Shown here piece by piece: positions 29,401-36,647 of a stretch of 64,000 nt of DNA. This DNA is from Thiodiazotropha sp040506775 (lineage in GTDB: Bacteria > Pseudomonadota > Gammaproteobacteria > Chromatiales > Chromatiaceae): positions 1-64,000 of the forward strand of contig JBEVWC010000027.1 in assembly GCA_040506775.1 (NCBI GenBank). Reading direction: 5' to 3'. Made by a program: the position numbers and the translations under genes. The stretch's first letter is position 1. Each line of letters begins with the position of its first letter. Under the pieces are notes generated by a model, which saw only the letters and a program-made list of their open reading frames with translations, did not search any database and was not told the origin of the DNA.

Positions 29401-29656
29401 ACTTGACGATTATCTGGAAGCACAGGCACAGCGGGTGACGGCAAGCAGTCCGATTGCCGCCAGCGATGAAGAGCTGGATCACAGGTTGTCCGAACTGATT
29501 TCCGCGCTGCACAGCAAACGCCCCGTGAATGTGCGCACCGCATTATCGGAACTCAGATCCTGTGCTCTGCCCGGTGGGTTATCGGCACAACTCGACGAGG
29601 TCGATAAGTTGATGATGCAATACCGCTTCGCGGATGCCCTGGCGGTGCTCGAATGA
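26486..29656 (+). CDS. Soluble hybrid histidine kinase (GAF-PAS-HisKA-HATPase-REC-REC-HPt)
   Basis: This 1056-residue protein has no membrane segment. A GAF-like domain (about 35-195) comes first, then a coiled-coil linker and a PAS domain (about 215-330, IYKTSKDGIALIDSE). The kinase core has the phospho-His in NMSHEIRTPMTGILG (near 363) and ATPase motifs LVNLVSNAIKF-like and GGTGLGLAI. A degenerate receiver-like section follows, then a receiver (ILLADDNTTNQEI; LILMDIQMPEMDGY) and a C-terminal HPt domain (AHTLKGLSATLGA). It can run a full internal phosphorelay, ending on HPt, which would pass phosphate to the GGDEF regulator whose start overlaps its stop by 4 bases. The input is probably cytoplasmic, perhaps through the V4R-like protein upstream. 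Confidence 0.9.
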   Translation: MKFMSLPDTQPLLDLQARYTRIYKKLHHLGKSLNETVRIDDAFEMAASFATDTLGFERCLIFQHNDFNGWFHIRHVRGYPDAHEQRIIKIINLLLSGEVIESLRVHRDPITHTPEAANDIVAKLSQSLFLGEAYYELFGGDIDIPFGLIVVGNRLGSEAPGARIGEDEAVMVALGNFTAQLSNAINNIIFYRAWTEEKRRLNENIQSRTRELLEQKETFEAIYKTSKDGIALIDSETTAFLDVNHAFAEMTGFSEIELYRTSCLKMSLEEELESSHRALHDVMQKGYVTDYVKSCFHKNGSLLTINMSLALMSDRKRILVSAKDITKQKALEIGLLEEKRKAEEAARAKSEFLANMSHEIRTPMTGILGMAHLTLQTALDEKQRGYLQRIDGSANSLLRIIDDILDFSKIEAGKMMLEKIDFDLFMVIEDLVDLNALKAHQKDIELVVDFDPRLGRRYIGDPLRVSQVLLNLVSNAIKFTDQGVITLRVKPVDTKHLHFEVEDTGIGLSPRQQDKLFHSFSQADGSTTRKYGGTGLGLAICKQLVSLMNGHIHVESTPGQGSLFEFEIELESLHVQDAPLHRFDGLNALIADQNPAWQKILERLISSWGIRVHTAQGYEQARILLTQPTHHYDLVIFSCNMASDAEQHAKQDLLNAYEKSHPDIDGHNIRQPIVFMMGENHQQDCVTHLASSIRVNSFLKKPVNPWTFNNQLGELILGHSSVLKTDISQPRSLKHQLPCLSGSRILLADDNTTNQEIVVGLLENSGILIDTVSNGLEAVNQFRSGYHELILMDIQMPEMDGYQATLAIRGIDKDIPIIALSANAMPSDVEQSQRMGMNAHLNKPINVERLYATLLEYIPQKQPLPTETAEAPSQPGFPQPFRHIDPAIAFANLGGNESLFHRVIANLHADFCDVSLHNLAPDDLQRTAHTLKGLSATLGASKLNKLAEQVELSPSDTRIDALAEHLSSTCAELDDYLEAQAQRVTASSPIAASDEELDHRLSELISALHSKRPVNVRTALSELRSCALPGGLSAQLDEVDKLMMQYRFADALAVLE

Positions 29657-30552
29657 CCCAGGACAATACGCACACCCTGCTGATCGTCGATGACACGGCA
29701 TCGAATATTGATATTCTCGTGGATCTGTTGAGCGGCACCTATGATCTGCTGGTCGCCCTGGACGGTCCGTCTGCGCTGGAGATCATGCAGCAGGAGTCGG
29801 TTGACCTGGTGCTCCTGGATATCATGATGCCGGTCATGGACGGCTACACCGTGTGCCGTGAAATCCAGAACAACCCGGAACTCAGTGACATTCCGGTGAT
29901 CTTTCTCACCGCCAAGTCAGACGAGGTCTCGATCGAGCAGGCCTATGCCTCCGGCGGCATCGACTATGTCTCCAAACCCTTCAAGCGCATGGAACTGCTG
30001 GCGCGTATCAAGACACACCTGCGCCTGCGCACGCTGATGCATGAGATGGAATATCTCGCACAACACGATTCGCTGACCGGACTGTTCAATCGGCGGCATT
30101 TTTTTCAGCTCGCGTCGACCCTGTTCGATACGAACCCCACGGTCCTCGCCGCAATGATCGATATCGACGACTTCAAACGAATCAACGATGTCTATGGTCA
30201 TGCGGTGGGTGATACGGTCATCAAGCAGATTGCCTCGATTCTCGAACGAAATCTGGAACCCGGTCAGGTGGCCGGGCGAATCGGGGGGGAGGAGTTCGCC
30301 ATCGTTGCGGCCGACACCAACCGGGAGATATTCTGGAACATGATCGAGTGCATCCGTAACGAGGTGGCCAGCCAGGCGTTACCGCAAACCGGAAATACCC
30401 TGAGCTTCCGAATCAGTTGCGGACTGGCCGAGAAGACAGCCGATATGCCATCCATAGACAGCTTGCTGGTGAGTGCCGACATGGCGCTGTACCAGGCCAA
30501 GTTTGCCGGTAAAAACCGCACGGTGCGGGCCAGGAGCCGAGACTCCTCATAG
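29653..30552 (+). CDS. Response regulator diguanylate cyclase (REC-GGDEF)
   Basis: This 299-residue, WspR/PleD-like protein has a receiver with the phospho-Asp in LVLLDIMMPVMDGY and switch Lys in DYVSKPFKR. The GGDEF domain contains the active-site variant GGEEF (in GRIGGEEFAIVAAD) and the substrate segment DIDDFKRINDVYGHAVGD. It should make cyclic di-GMP when phosphorylated. No RxxD inhibitory site is visible five residues before GGEEF (the region reads LEPGQVAGRI), so product feedback may be absent. The 4-base overlap with the kinase gene marks it as the output of that pathway. Confidence 0.93.
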   Translation: MTQDNTHTLLIVDDTASNIDILVDLLSGTYDLLVALDGPSALEIMQQESVDLVLLDIMMPVMDGYTVCREIQNNPELSDIPVIFLTAKSDEVSIEQAYASGGIDYVSKPFKRMELLARIKTHLRLRTLMHEMEYLAQHDSLTGLFNRRHFFQLASTLFDTNPTVLAAMIDIDDFKRINDVYGHAVGDTVIKQIASILERNLEPGQVAGRIGGEEFAIVAADTNREIFWNMIECIRNEVASQALPQTGNTLSFRISCGLAEKTADMPSIDSLLVSADMALYQAKFAGKNRTVRARSRDSS

Positions 30553-30563
30553 CCCGCACCGTG
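30519..30563. terminator. Terminator-like hairpin between convergent genes
   Basis: Perfect 12-base arms CACGGTGCGGGC (30519-30530) and GCCCGCACCGTG (30552-30563) overlap the end of the GGDEF gene. The 21-base loop contains a further small AGGAG/CTCCT stem. There is no T-run, but the position between convergent genes (globin starts its stop at 30577) fits a transcription barrier. A second small stem (TGACGG/CCGTCA) follows. Confidence 0.55.
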
Positions 30564-30576
30564 ACGGCCTGCTCCG

Positions 30577-30990
30577 TCAGGCTGCTTCCCGGGCTCCGTC
30601 TTTCATCACTTCCGACAGGGCGCCGTAGGTAGTGATCCAGGCGCTTTTGACCTCATCGGTAAACGCCTCGCCGAGTCCTTCCGCCAGGGTCCAGAGCAAG
30701 GCATCCGCCACCTTGTCGTAATCCGCCTCCAGCACCCCGTAGTTGGCATGCCGCTTACCGGATTCGCGGATGGCCGGCAGCAGGGGTTCCAGATCATCCA
30801 GGCCGTTCACTGCGGTGCCGATCATGGCCATCAACTTGCGTCCCTGCTCGTCCATGTCGCCCTTGAAATAGGGTTTCACTTCCGGGTAGACCTCGAACAG
30901 CCGGCCATAAAACAGGGCCGCTGCCTGGTCCGCGATGGGCGCCACCTGGGCCCAGCTGGTTTTCACGAGTTGAATGGTGTTGGGGGTCAT
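30577..30990 (-). CDS. Single-domain globin
   Basis: This 137-residue globin resembles the haem domain of flavohaemoglobins and Vitreoscilla haemoglobin, without the reductase part. Key residues are visible: Tyr28 (B10, in ALFYGRLFEVYPEV), Phe42 (CD1), Gln49 (E7) and proximal His81 (F8, in GKRHANYGV). The Tyr/Gln distal pair is that of NO-dioxygenating globins. It sits 42 bases after nasA in the same direction as the last gene of the nitrate-assimilation cluster. A role in removing NO made from nitrite is likely, using an external reductase; that is inference. Confidence 0.9.
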   Translation of the reverse strand: MTPNTIQLVKTSWAQVAPIADQAAALFYGRLFEVYPEVKPYFKGDMDEQGRKLMAMIGTAVNGLDDLEPLLPAIRESGKRHANYGVLEADYDKVADALLWTLAEGLGEAFTDEVKSAWITTYGALSEVMKDGAREAA

Positions 30991-31032
30991 GCTTTGTTAC
31001 CTCTCGTAAGCGCGATTTGAAATTCGGTCTGT

Positions 31033-33717
31033 TCAGGCGGTCTGTGGCTGGTGCTGATGGATCAGATGCTTGATCTCGGACAGACAGGATCCGCAGTTGG
31101 TCCCTGCCTTGAGCGCGGCGCCGATCGCCTCGGGGGTGGTCAATCCCTGTTCACGAATCGCCTGGATCAGGGTGTTCTCCCCCACTCCGAAACAGGCGCA
31201 CACGGTCTTGCCCGCATCCTCGGCGGCGCTGCCAGGGGCACCGGCCAGCAGCCGCAGCCGCTCCTGGCGGGTCAGTTCGGGTTTACTGAACAGTTGCACC
31301 AGCCAGTCGCGTTTTGGCAAATGATGATCCGGACCGATGAACAGGCAGCTCTGCAGCTGATCATCCACCACACTGACCCCCCGATACTGCCCCCCGCCGG
31401 TGTCCATCATCTCCGCCCACTGGCTGACATCGCTGGCGGAGTCCAGCAGACCCCGGGCCACCGCTGACCAGTCGTCCGCGGTGGACTCACCGGCCAGTTC
31501 GTAATGCCACAGCCCGTCCCGTTTCGCCTTGGCCCAGTAGCCGGCCTGCTCCAGGGTGACCCGTTCCCGGGTCAACAGAAAACCCTGCCAGGCGGGGCGA
31601 TAGGCCTGGAGGGTCACCGGGGTATGTTTGAATTCCGGTTGCCCGGATATCGGGTCGAGCACCGGGTTCACCAGCCGGTCCACCGCCGCGCTGCTGGCGA
31701 ACTGATCGTTCCAGTGCATCGGGACGAAAATCTCTCCCGGCCGCTGACGGTCGCTGACCCGGGCCCGCACCACCACCTCGCCCCAGCGGCTGCTGACTTT
31801 AACCAGCTCGCCCTCCTCCAGGGCGTAGTGTTGCGCATCCTCGGGATGGATCTCGGCGAACGGCTCGTGGTCATGCCCGAACAGCCGCCCGGACTTACCG
31901 GTACGGGTCATGGTGTGCCACTGGTCCCGCACCCGCCCGGTATTCAGCACCAGGGGGTAGTCCGGATTCAAAGGTGTGCCCGGCGGTCGTGGCGAGACCG
32001 GCACGAACAGGGCCCGCCCGGTGGGTCTGAAAAAGCCCCCATCGGCGAACAGCCGCGGCGTGCCCTCAGCCTGCCCGGCGGGGACCGGCCACTGCACCGG
32101 GGTCAGCGCGTCGTAGCGTTGCGCATCGAGACCCGCCAGGCCGGAGATATCAAAATCCCGGCTGCCCTGGTTCTCGAAACCGGACAGTTCCGCGTATTCG
32201 TTGAAAATCTCGGCGGGCGAGGCGTATTCAAACCCGGGATAACCCATGCGGGTAGCCACCTGGCTGAGGATCCACCAGTCTGGACGGCTCTCACCGGCGG
32301 GTTCGAGAAAGCGATGCTGACGGCTGATGGTACGCTCCGAACTGGTCACCGTGCCGTCCTTTTCGCCCCATCCCCGGGCAGGCAGCAGCACATCCGCATA
32401 GCGGCTGGTGTCGGTATCCCGCATGTTGTCGGAGACCACCAGGAACTCGCAATTCGCCAGGGCGCGGTGCACCTGATTGGCATCCGGGACACTCACCGCC
32501 GGATTGGTCGCCATGACCCACAGAGCCTTCACCTGACCCGCCTCCACGGCATGAAACAGGTCCACCGCCTTGAGCCCGGGTCGGCTGACCAGCCGGTCGG
32601 TCTGCCAGAAGCGTCCGAGCAGATCCCGGTGGGCCGGGTTTTCGATGTCCATGTGACAGGCCAGCTGATTGGACAGCGCCCCCACCTCGCGTCCGCCCAT
32701 CGCATTGGGCTGACCGGTGATGGAGAAAGGTCCCATGCCGGGCCGCCCGATCCGACCGGTGTAGAGGTGACAGTTGATGATGGCGTTGACCTTGTCGGTA
32801 CCGCTGGAGGTCTGGTTGATGCCCTGGGAGTAGAGGGTCACCGTGCGTTCGGTCATCAGGAACCAGCGGTACAGGGTGAGCAGGTCCTCCACCGGCAGGC
32901 CACAGTGCTCGGCGACCGCGGTCACCGAGGGGGCGTACCAGCGGGCCGCCTGAAGCGCGGCTTCGAGTCCCTCGGTATGCTGGCGGACGAAGGCCTCGTC
33001 GATGGCCCGGTTGTCCGCAAGGAAACTCAGCAGGCCGTTGAACAGGATGGCGTCCGTACCCGGACGCAACCCCAGGTGCAGATCGGCGACTTCGCAGGTG
33101 GCGGTCTCCCGGGGATCGATGACCACCACCCGCAACTCCGGATTGCGTTCCTTGGCGCGTACGATACGCCGGTAGAGCACCGGGTGGCACCAGGCGGTGT
33201 TGGAGCCGGTCAGCACGATCAAGCCCGCCTGTTCGAAGTCGTCGTAACAGCCCGGCACCGTATCGGAACCGAACGCCCGCTTGTGCCCCGCCACTGAGGA
33301 GGACATGCACAGCCGCGAGTTGGTGTCGATGTTGCCTGAACCGATGAACCCCTTCATCAGCTTGTTCGCAACGTAGTAGTCTTCGGTGAGCAGCTGACCC
33401 GAAACATAAAAGGCCACTGCGTCGGGACCGTGTGCATCGATTACCTCTCGGAAGCGGCTCGCCACCTGGTCGAGGGCGGACTCCCAGTCGACGACGGCTC
33501 CATCGATCCAGGGGTTCAGCAGGCGGCCGTCCAGGTCGAGGGTCTCGTTCAACGCCGTGCCTTTGGAACACAGCCGGCCCTGGTTGGAGGGATGATCCGG
33601 GTCACCCATGACCCGCCAGCCACCCTGCGCATCCTGCTCCATCAGCAGACCGCAGCCCACTCCGCAATAGGGACAGGTGCTTTTGACGGATTGCTGTGGA
33701 TTGTTCGCCTGACTCAT
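31033..33717 (-). CDS. nasA: Assimilatory nitrate reductase catalytic subunit NasA
   Basis: This 894-residue molybdopterin oxidoreductase has the N-terminal [4Fe-4S] Cys motif (Cys15, 18, 22, 50 in TCPYCGVGCG and GRLCSKG) and bis-MGD-binding segments (SSSVAGHKRAFGSD, TGQPNAMGGREVGALSNQLA). The C-terminal BFD-like [2Fe-2S] domain (from about 845) has VCACFGVGENTL and GTNCGSC. The lack of a Tat signal and the BFD tail fit the cytoplasmic NasA type, which reduces nitrate to nitrite. It follows nirD by 150 bases in the nas cluster. The electron donor subunit is not evident; the BFD domain suggests direct transfer from a reductase or ferredoxin. Confidence 0.96.
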   Translation of the reverse strand: MSQANNPQQSVKSTCPYCGVGCGLLMEQDAQGGWRVMGDPDHPSNQGRLCSKGTALNETLDLDGRLLNPWIDGAVVDWESALDQVASRFREVIDAHGPDAVAFYVSGQLLTEDYYVANKLMKGFIGSGNIDTNSRLCMSSSVAGHKRAFGSDTVPGCYDDFEQAGLIVLTGSNTAWCHPVLYRRIVRAKERNPELRVVVIDPRETATCEVADLHLGLRPGTDAILFNGLLSFLADNRAIDEAFVRQHTEGLEAALQAARWYAPSVTAVAEHCGLPVEDLLTLYRWFLMTERTVTLYSQGINQTSSGTDKVNAIINCHLYTGRIGRPGMGPFSITGQPNAMGGREVGALSNQLACHMDIENPAHRDLLGRFWQTDRLVSRPGLKAVDLFHAVEAGQVKALWVMATNPAVSVPDANQVHRALANCEFLVVSDNMRDTDTSRYADVLLPARGWGEKDGTVTSSERTISRQHRFLEPAGESRPDWWILSQVATRMGYPGFEYASPAEIFNEYAELSGFENQGSRDFDISGLAGLDAQRYDALTPVQWPVPAGQAEGTPRLFADGGFFRPTGRALFVPVSPRPPGTPLNPDYPLVLNTGRVRDQWHTMTRTGKSGRLFGHDHEPFAEIHPEDAQHYALEEGELVKVSSRWGEVVVRARVSDRQRPGEIFVPMHWNDQFASSAAVDRLVNPVLDPISGQPEFKHTPVTLQAYRPAWQGFLLTRERVTLEQAGYWAKAKRDGLWHYELAGESTADDWSAVARGLLDSASDVSQWAEMMDTGGGQYRGVSVVDDQLQSCLFIGPDHHLPKRDWLVQLFSKPELTRQERLRLLAGAPGSAAEDAGKTVCACFGVGENTLIQAIREQGLTTPEAIGAALKAGTNCGSCLSEIKHLIHQHQPQTA

Positions 33718-33867
33718 CGGGACATCACTCGTTCGTTGTTCAATTAATGACCGGGGTCTCCCGCAGAGACAACCTTCATTGGACAGGGTTATCCGGGCGG
33801 TGGGTGCCTCCGTCAGGACGGACCTGGACGATACGCACGGCGCCCGTTAACCCTCCGTTGCTGCGCT

Positions 33868-34197
33868 TCAGGCCGCCGATTCCGCCGCAGCGAGGCTGAG
33901 ATAGACCACCCCATCCTCCACTTTGACCGCATAGGTATGCACACACCCCTCGTCCGGCCCCTGCACCTGGCCGCTTTGCAGGTCGATCTTCCAGTTGTGC
34001 AGGGGACAGCTCACCGCCTGACCATGCACGATGCCCTGGGAGAGTGGCCCGCCCCGATGGGGGCAGCGGTCGCGCAGGGCGAACACCTGGTCATTGCCGG
34101 TCCGAAAGATGGCGATGTCCAGACTTTCGGTCTGCAGCTTGCGCGCCCCCAGCTGCGGAATGTCTTCAAGTTGCGCGATGGCAATCCAGTCACTCAT
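33868..34197 (-). CDS. nirD: Assimilatory nitrite reductase small subunit NirD
   Basis: This 109-residue Rieske-like protein has CPHRGGPLSQG and CPLHNWKIDL, the two Cys-x-His motifs intact. In many NirD proteins these residues are lost, so this one may hold a real [2Fe-2S] cluster. It is the small partner of NirB for NADH-dependent reduction of nitrite to ammonium in the cytoplasm. Its ATG overlaps the nirB stop by 4 bases (ATGA), so the two are translated together. Confidence 0.94.
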   Translation of the reverse strand: MSDWIAIAQLEDIPQLGARKLQTESLDIAIFRTGNDQVFALRDRCPHRGGPLSQGIVHGQAVSCPLHNWKIDLQSGQVQGPDEGCVHTYAVKVEDGVVYLSLAAAESAA

Positions 34198-36647
34198 GAT
34201 GCCGCCCTCATCCGGTCGATATGTAAAGGTGTGAATTCATGGGCCTCGGCCCCCTCGGCCCGTTCGCGCCAGGGATCGACCTGGGCAAACTGCTGGCTGT
34301 ATTTGAACCGCTCGTAAAGTTCCATGCGACCGGCCGCATCATCGACGATGCGCTGTTTCACATAACCCAGGCTGACCCGCTCCACCCAGGGCGCGGTGCG
34401 CTCCAGGTAGTGTCCCTCTTCCCGGTAGAGCTGGACGAAGGCGCCGGTGTATTCCAATACCTCGGCCTCGCTCGCAACCTTGCACAGCAGGTCGGTGATG
34501 CGCACCTTGATGCCGCCGTTGCCGCCCACGTGCAGTTCGTAGCCGGAGTCGACGCAGACCACCCCCAAATCCTTGATGGTCGCCTCGGCGCAGTTGCGCG
34601 GACAGCCGGAGACCGCCAGCTTGAACTTGTGCGGCATCCAGGAGCCCCAGGTCAGCTCTTCGAGCTGCACCCCGAGTCCGGTGGAGTCCTGGGTGCCGAA
34701 GCGGCACCAGTTCTTGCCGGCGCAGGTCTTCACCGTGCGCAGCGCCTTGCCGTAGGCGTGACCGGAAACAAAACCCGCCGCGGAGAGGTCCTTCCACATC
34801 GCCGGCAGGTCTTCCTTCTTCACCCCGAACAAATCGATGCGCTGACCGCCGGTGACTTTCATCTCCGGCACCTGGTATTTGTCCGAGACATCGGCAATGG
34901 CGCGCAGATCGTTGGCGGTGCAGAGTCCGCCGAACATGCGCGGCACCACCGAGTAGGTGCCGTCCTTCTGGATGTTGCCGTGGGCCCGCTCGTTGATGAA
35001 ACGGGACTGGGCGTCGTCTTCATACTCCCCGGGCCAGGCGGCCAGCAGGTAGTAGTTGAGGGCCGGGCGGCAGCTGGTGCAGCCGTCCGGGGTCTTCCAG
35101 CCCAGGGTATCGAACACCCCGCGCATGCTCTTCAGTCCGTCCTCGCGGATCGCCCTACGCACCTCGTCGTGACTGCGCTCGGTGCAGCTGCACATCGCCT
35201 TCTTGCTCGGCGCGGCGGAATAACCCTCACCCACGGTGGAGGCGAGCAGGGCTTCCACCATGCCGGTGCAGGAGCCGCAGGAGGCGGAGGCCTTGGTGTG
35301 CGCCCGCACTTCGTCCAGGGTGAACAGCCCCTTGCTGCTGATCGCCTTGACGATGTCGCCCTTGCACACCCCGTTGCAACCGCAGATCTCGGCATCGTCG
35401 GAGAGCTTGACCACCCGGGTCTCCTCGCCGTGACCGGCGTCGCCCAGGTCGTGCTGGCCGAACAGGATGGTGTTGCGGAAACTGGAGATGTCGGTGCCTT
35501 CGCGCAGCAGCTGGAAGTACCAGGTGCCGTCCATGGTGTCGCCATACATCACTGCGCCCTTGATGCGGTTGTCGCGGATCACCAGCTTCTTGTAGACCCC
35601 CTGGGCCGGGTCCTGCAGCACCAGGGTCTCGTCGCCCTCGCCCTCGTTGAACTCGCCGGCGGAGAACAGATCGATGCCGGTGACCTTGAGCTTGGTGGAG
35701 GTCACCGAGCCCTCATAGCGACCGAAGCCGAGCTGCGCCAGGTGGTTGGCGCAGACCTTGGCCTGATCGAACAGGGGCGCCACCAGGCCGTAGCAGTTGT
35801 TGCGGTGCTGCACGCACTCGCCCACCGCATAAATGCGAGGGTCGAAGGTCTGCAGGGTGTCGTTGACCACGATGCCCCGTTCGCAGTGCAGACCGGCGGA
35901 CTGGGCCAGTGCCATGCTGGGCCGGATACCCACCGCCATCACCACCAGGTCGGCGGGGATCTCGCTGCCGTCCTTGAAGCGCACGCCGGTAACGCGCTGC
36001 TCACCGAGGATCGCCTCGGTCTGGGCCTGCATCAGGAACTCCAGCCCGCTCTCCTCCAGGGAGGCCTTGAGCAGGTTGGCCGCCGGCTTGTCGAGCTGAC
36101 GCTCCATGAGGATGTCCATCAGGTGCACCACGGTGACATCCATGCCGTTTTTCTTCAGGCCGTTGGCCGCTTCCAGACCCAGCAGGCCACCGCCGATGAC
36201 CACCGCCTTTTTATATTTACGCGCGCTCTCCAACATGAGTTCCACGTCGCGGATGTCGCGAAAGCCGATCACCCCGTCCAGATCGTGGCCCGGCACCGGG
36301 ATGATGAAGGGATTGGAGCCGGTGGCCAGCAGCAGGCGGTCATAGTCCGCCATCAGGCCGGAGGCGGTCTTCACCTGGCGCGCCTTGCGGTCGATCGCCA
36401 CCACCGGATCGCCGGTGTGCAGGGTGATGCCGTGCTCCGCATACCACTCACGGCTGTTGAGCACGATGTCGTCCACGGTCTTCTCACCGGCCAGCACCGG
36501 GGAGAGCATGATGCGGTTGTAGTTGGGATGGGGCTCGGCACCGAACACTGTGATCTCGTACATCTCCGGCTCGAGTTTCAGCAACTCTTCGAGGGTGCGC
36601 ACGCCGGCCATGCCGTTGCCGACCAGGATCAGTTTCTGCTTGTTCAT
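34194..36647 (-). CDS. nirB: NADH-dependent nitrite reductase large subunit NirB
   Basis: This 817-residue enzyme has an N-terminal FAD/NAD oxidoreductase module (LILVGNGMAGVRTLEELL, VVIGGGLLGLEAANGLK). One or two BFD-like [2Fe-2S] segments follow (CGCNGVCKGD, then ASCGSCTGMVEALL). The C-terminal sirohaem/[4Fe-4S] sulfite/nitrite reductase module contains KNWCRFGTQDS and SGCPRNCAEATIKDLG. It catalyses six-electron reduction of nitrite to ammonium. It overlaps nrtC upstream and nirD downstream by 4 bases each, so nrtC-nirB-nirD are tightly coupled. An 803-codon antisense open frame is a composition artefact. Confidence 0.97.
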   Translation of the reverse strand: MNKQKLILVGNGMAGVRTLEELLKLEPEMYEITVFGAEPHPNYNRIMLSPVLAGEKTVDDIVLNSREWYAEHGITLHTGDPVVAIDRKARQVKTASGLMADYDRLLLATGSNPFIIPVPGHDLDGVIGFRDIRDVELMLESARKYKKAVVIGGGLLGLEAANGLKKNGMDVTVVHLMDILMERQLDKPAANLLKASLEESGLEFLMQAQTEAILGEQRVTGVRFKDGSEIPADLVVMAVGIRPSMALAQSAGLHCERGIVVNDTLQTFDPRIYAVGECVQHRNNCYGLVAPLFDQAKVCANHLAQLGFGRYEGSVTSTKLKVTGIDLFSAGEFNEGEGDETLVLQDPAQGVYKKLVIRDNRIKGAVMYGDTMDGTWYFQLLREGTDISSFRNTILFGQHDLGDAGHGEETRVVKLSDDAEICGCNGVCKGDIVKAISSKGLFTLDEVRAHTKASASCGSCTGMVEALLASTVGEGYSAAPSKKAMCSCTERSHDEVRRAIREDGLKSMRGVFDTLGWKTPDGCTSCRPALNYYLLAAWPGEYEDDAQSRFINERAHGNIQKDGTYSVVPRMFGGLCTANDLRAIADVSDKYQVPEMKVTGGQRIDLFGVKKEDLPAMWKDLSAAGFVSGHAYGKALRTVKTCAGKNWCRFGTQDSTGLGVQLEELTWGSWMPHKFKLAVSGCPRNCAEATIKDLGVVCVDSGYELHVGGNGGIKVRITDLLCKVASEAEVLEYTGAFVQLYREEGHYLERTAPWVERVSLGYVKQRIVDDAAGRMELYERFKYSQQFAQVDPWRERAEGAEAHEFTPLHIDRMRAAS

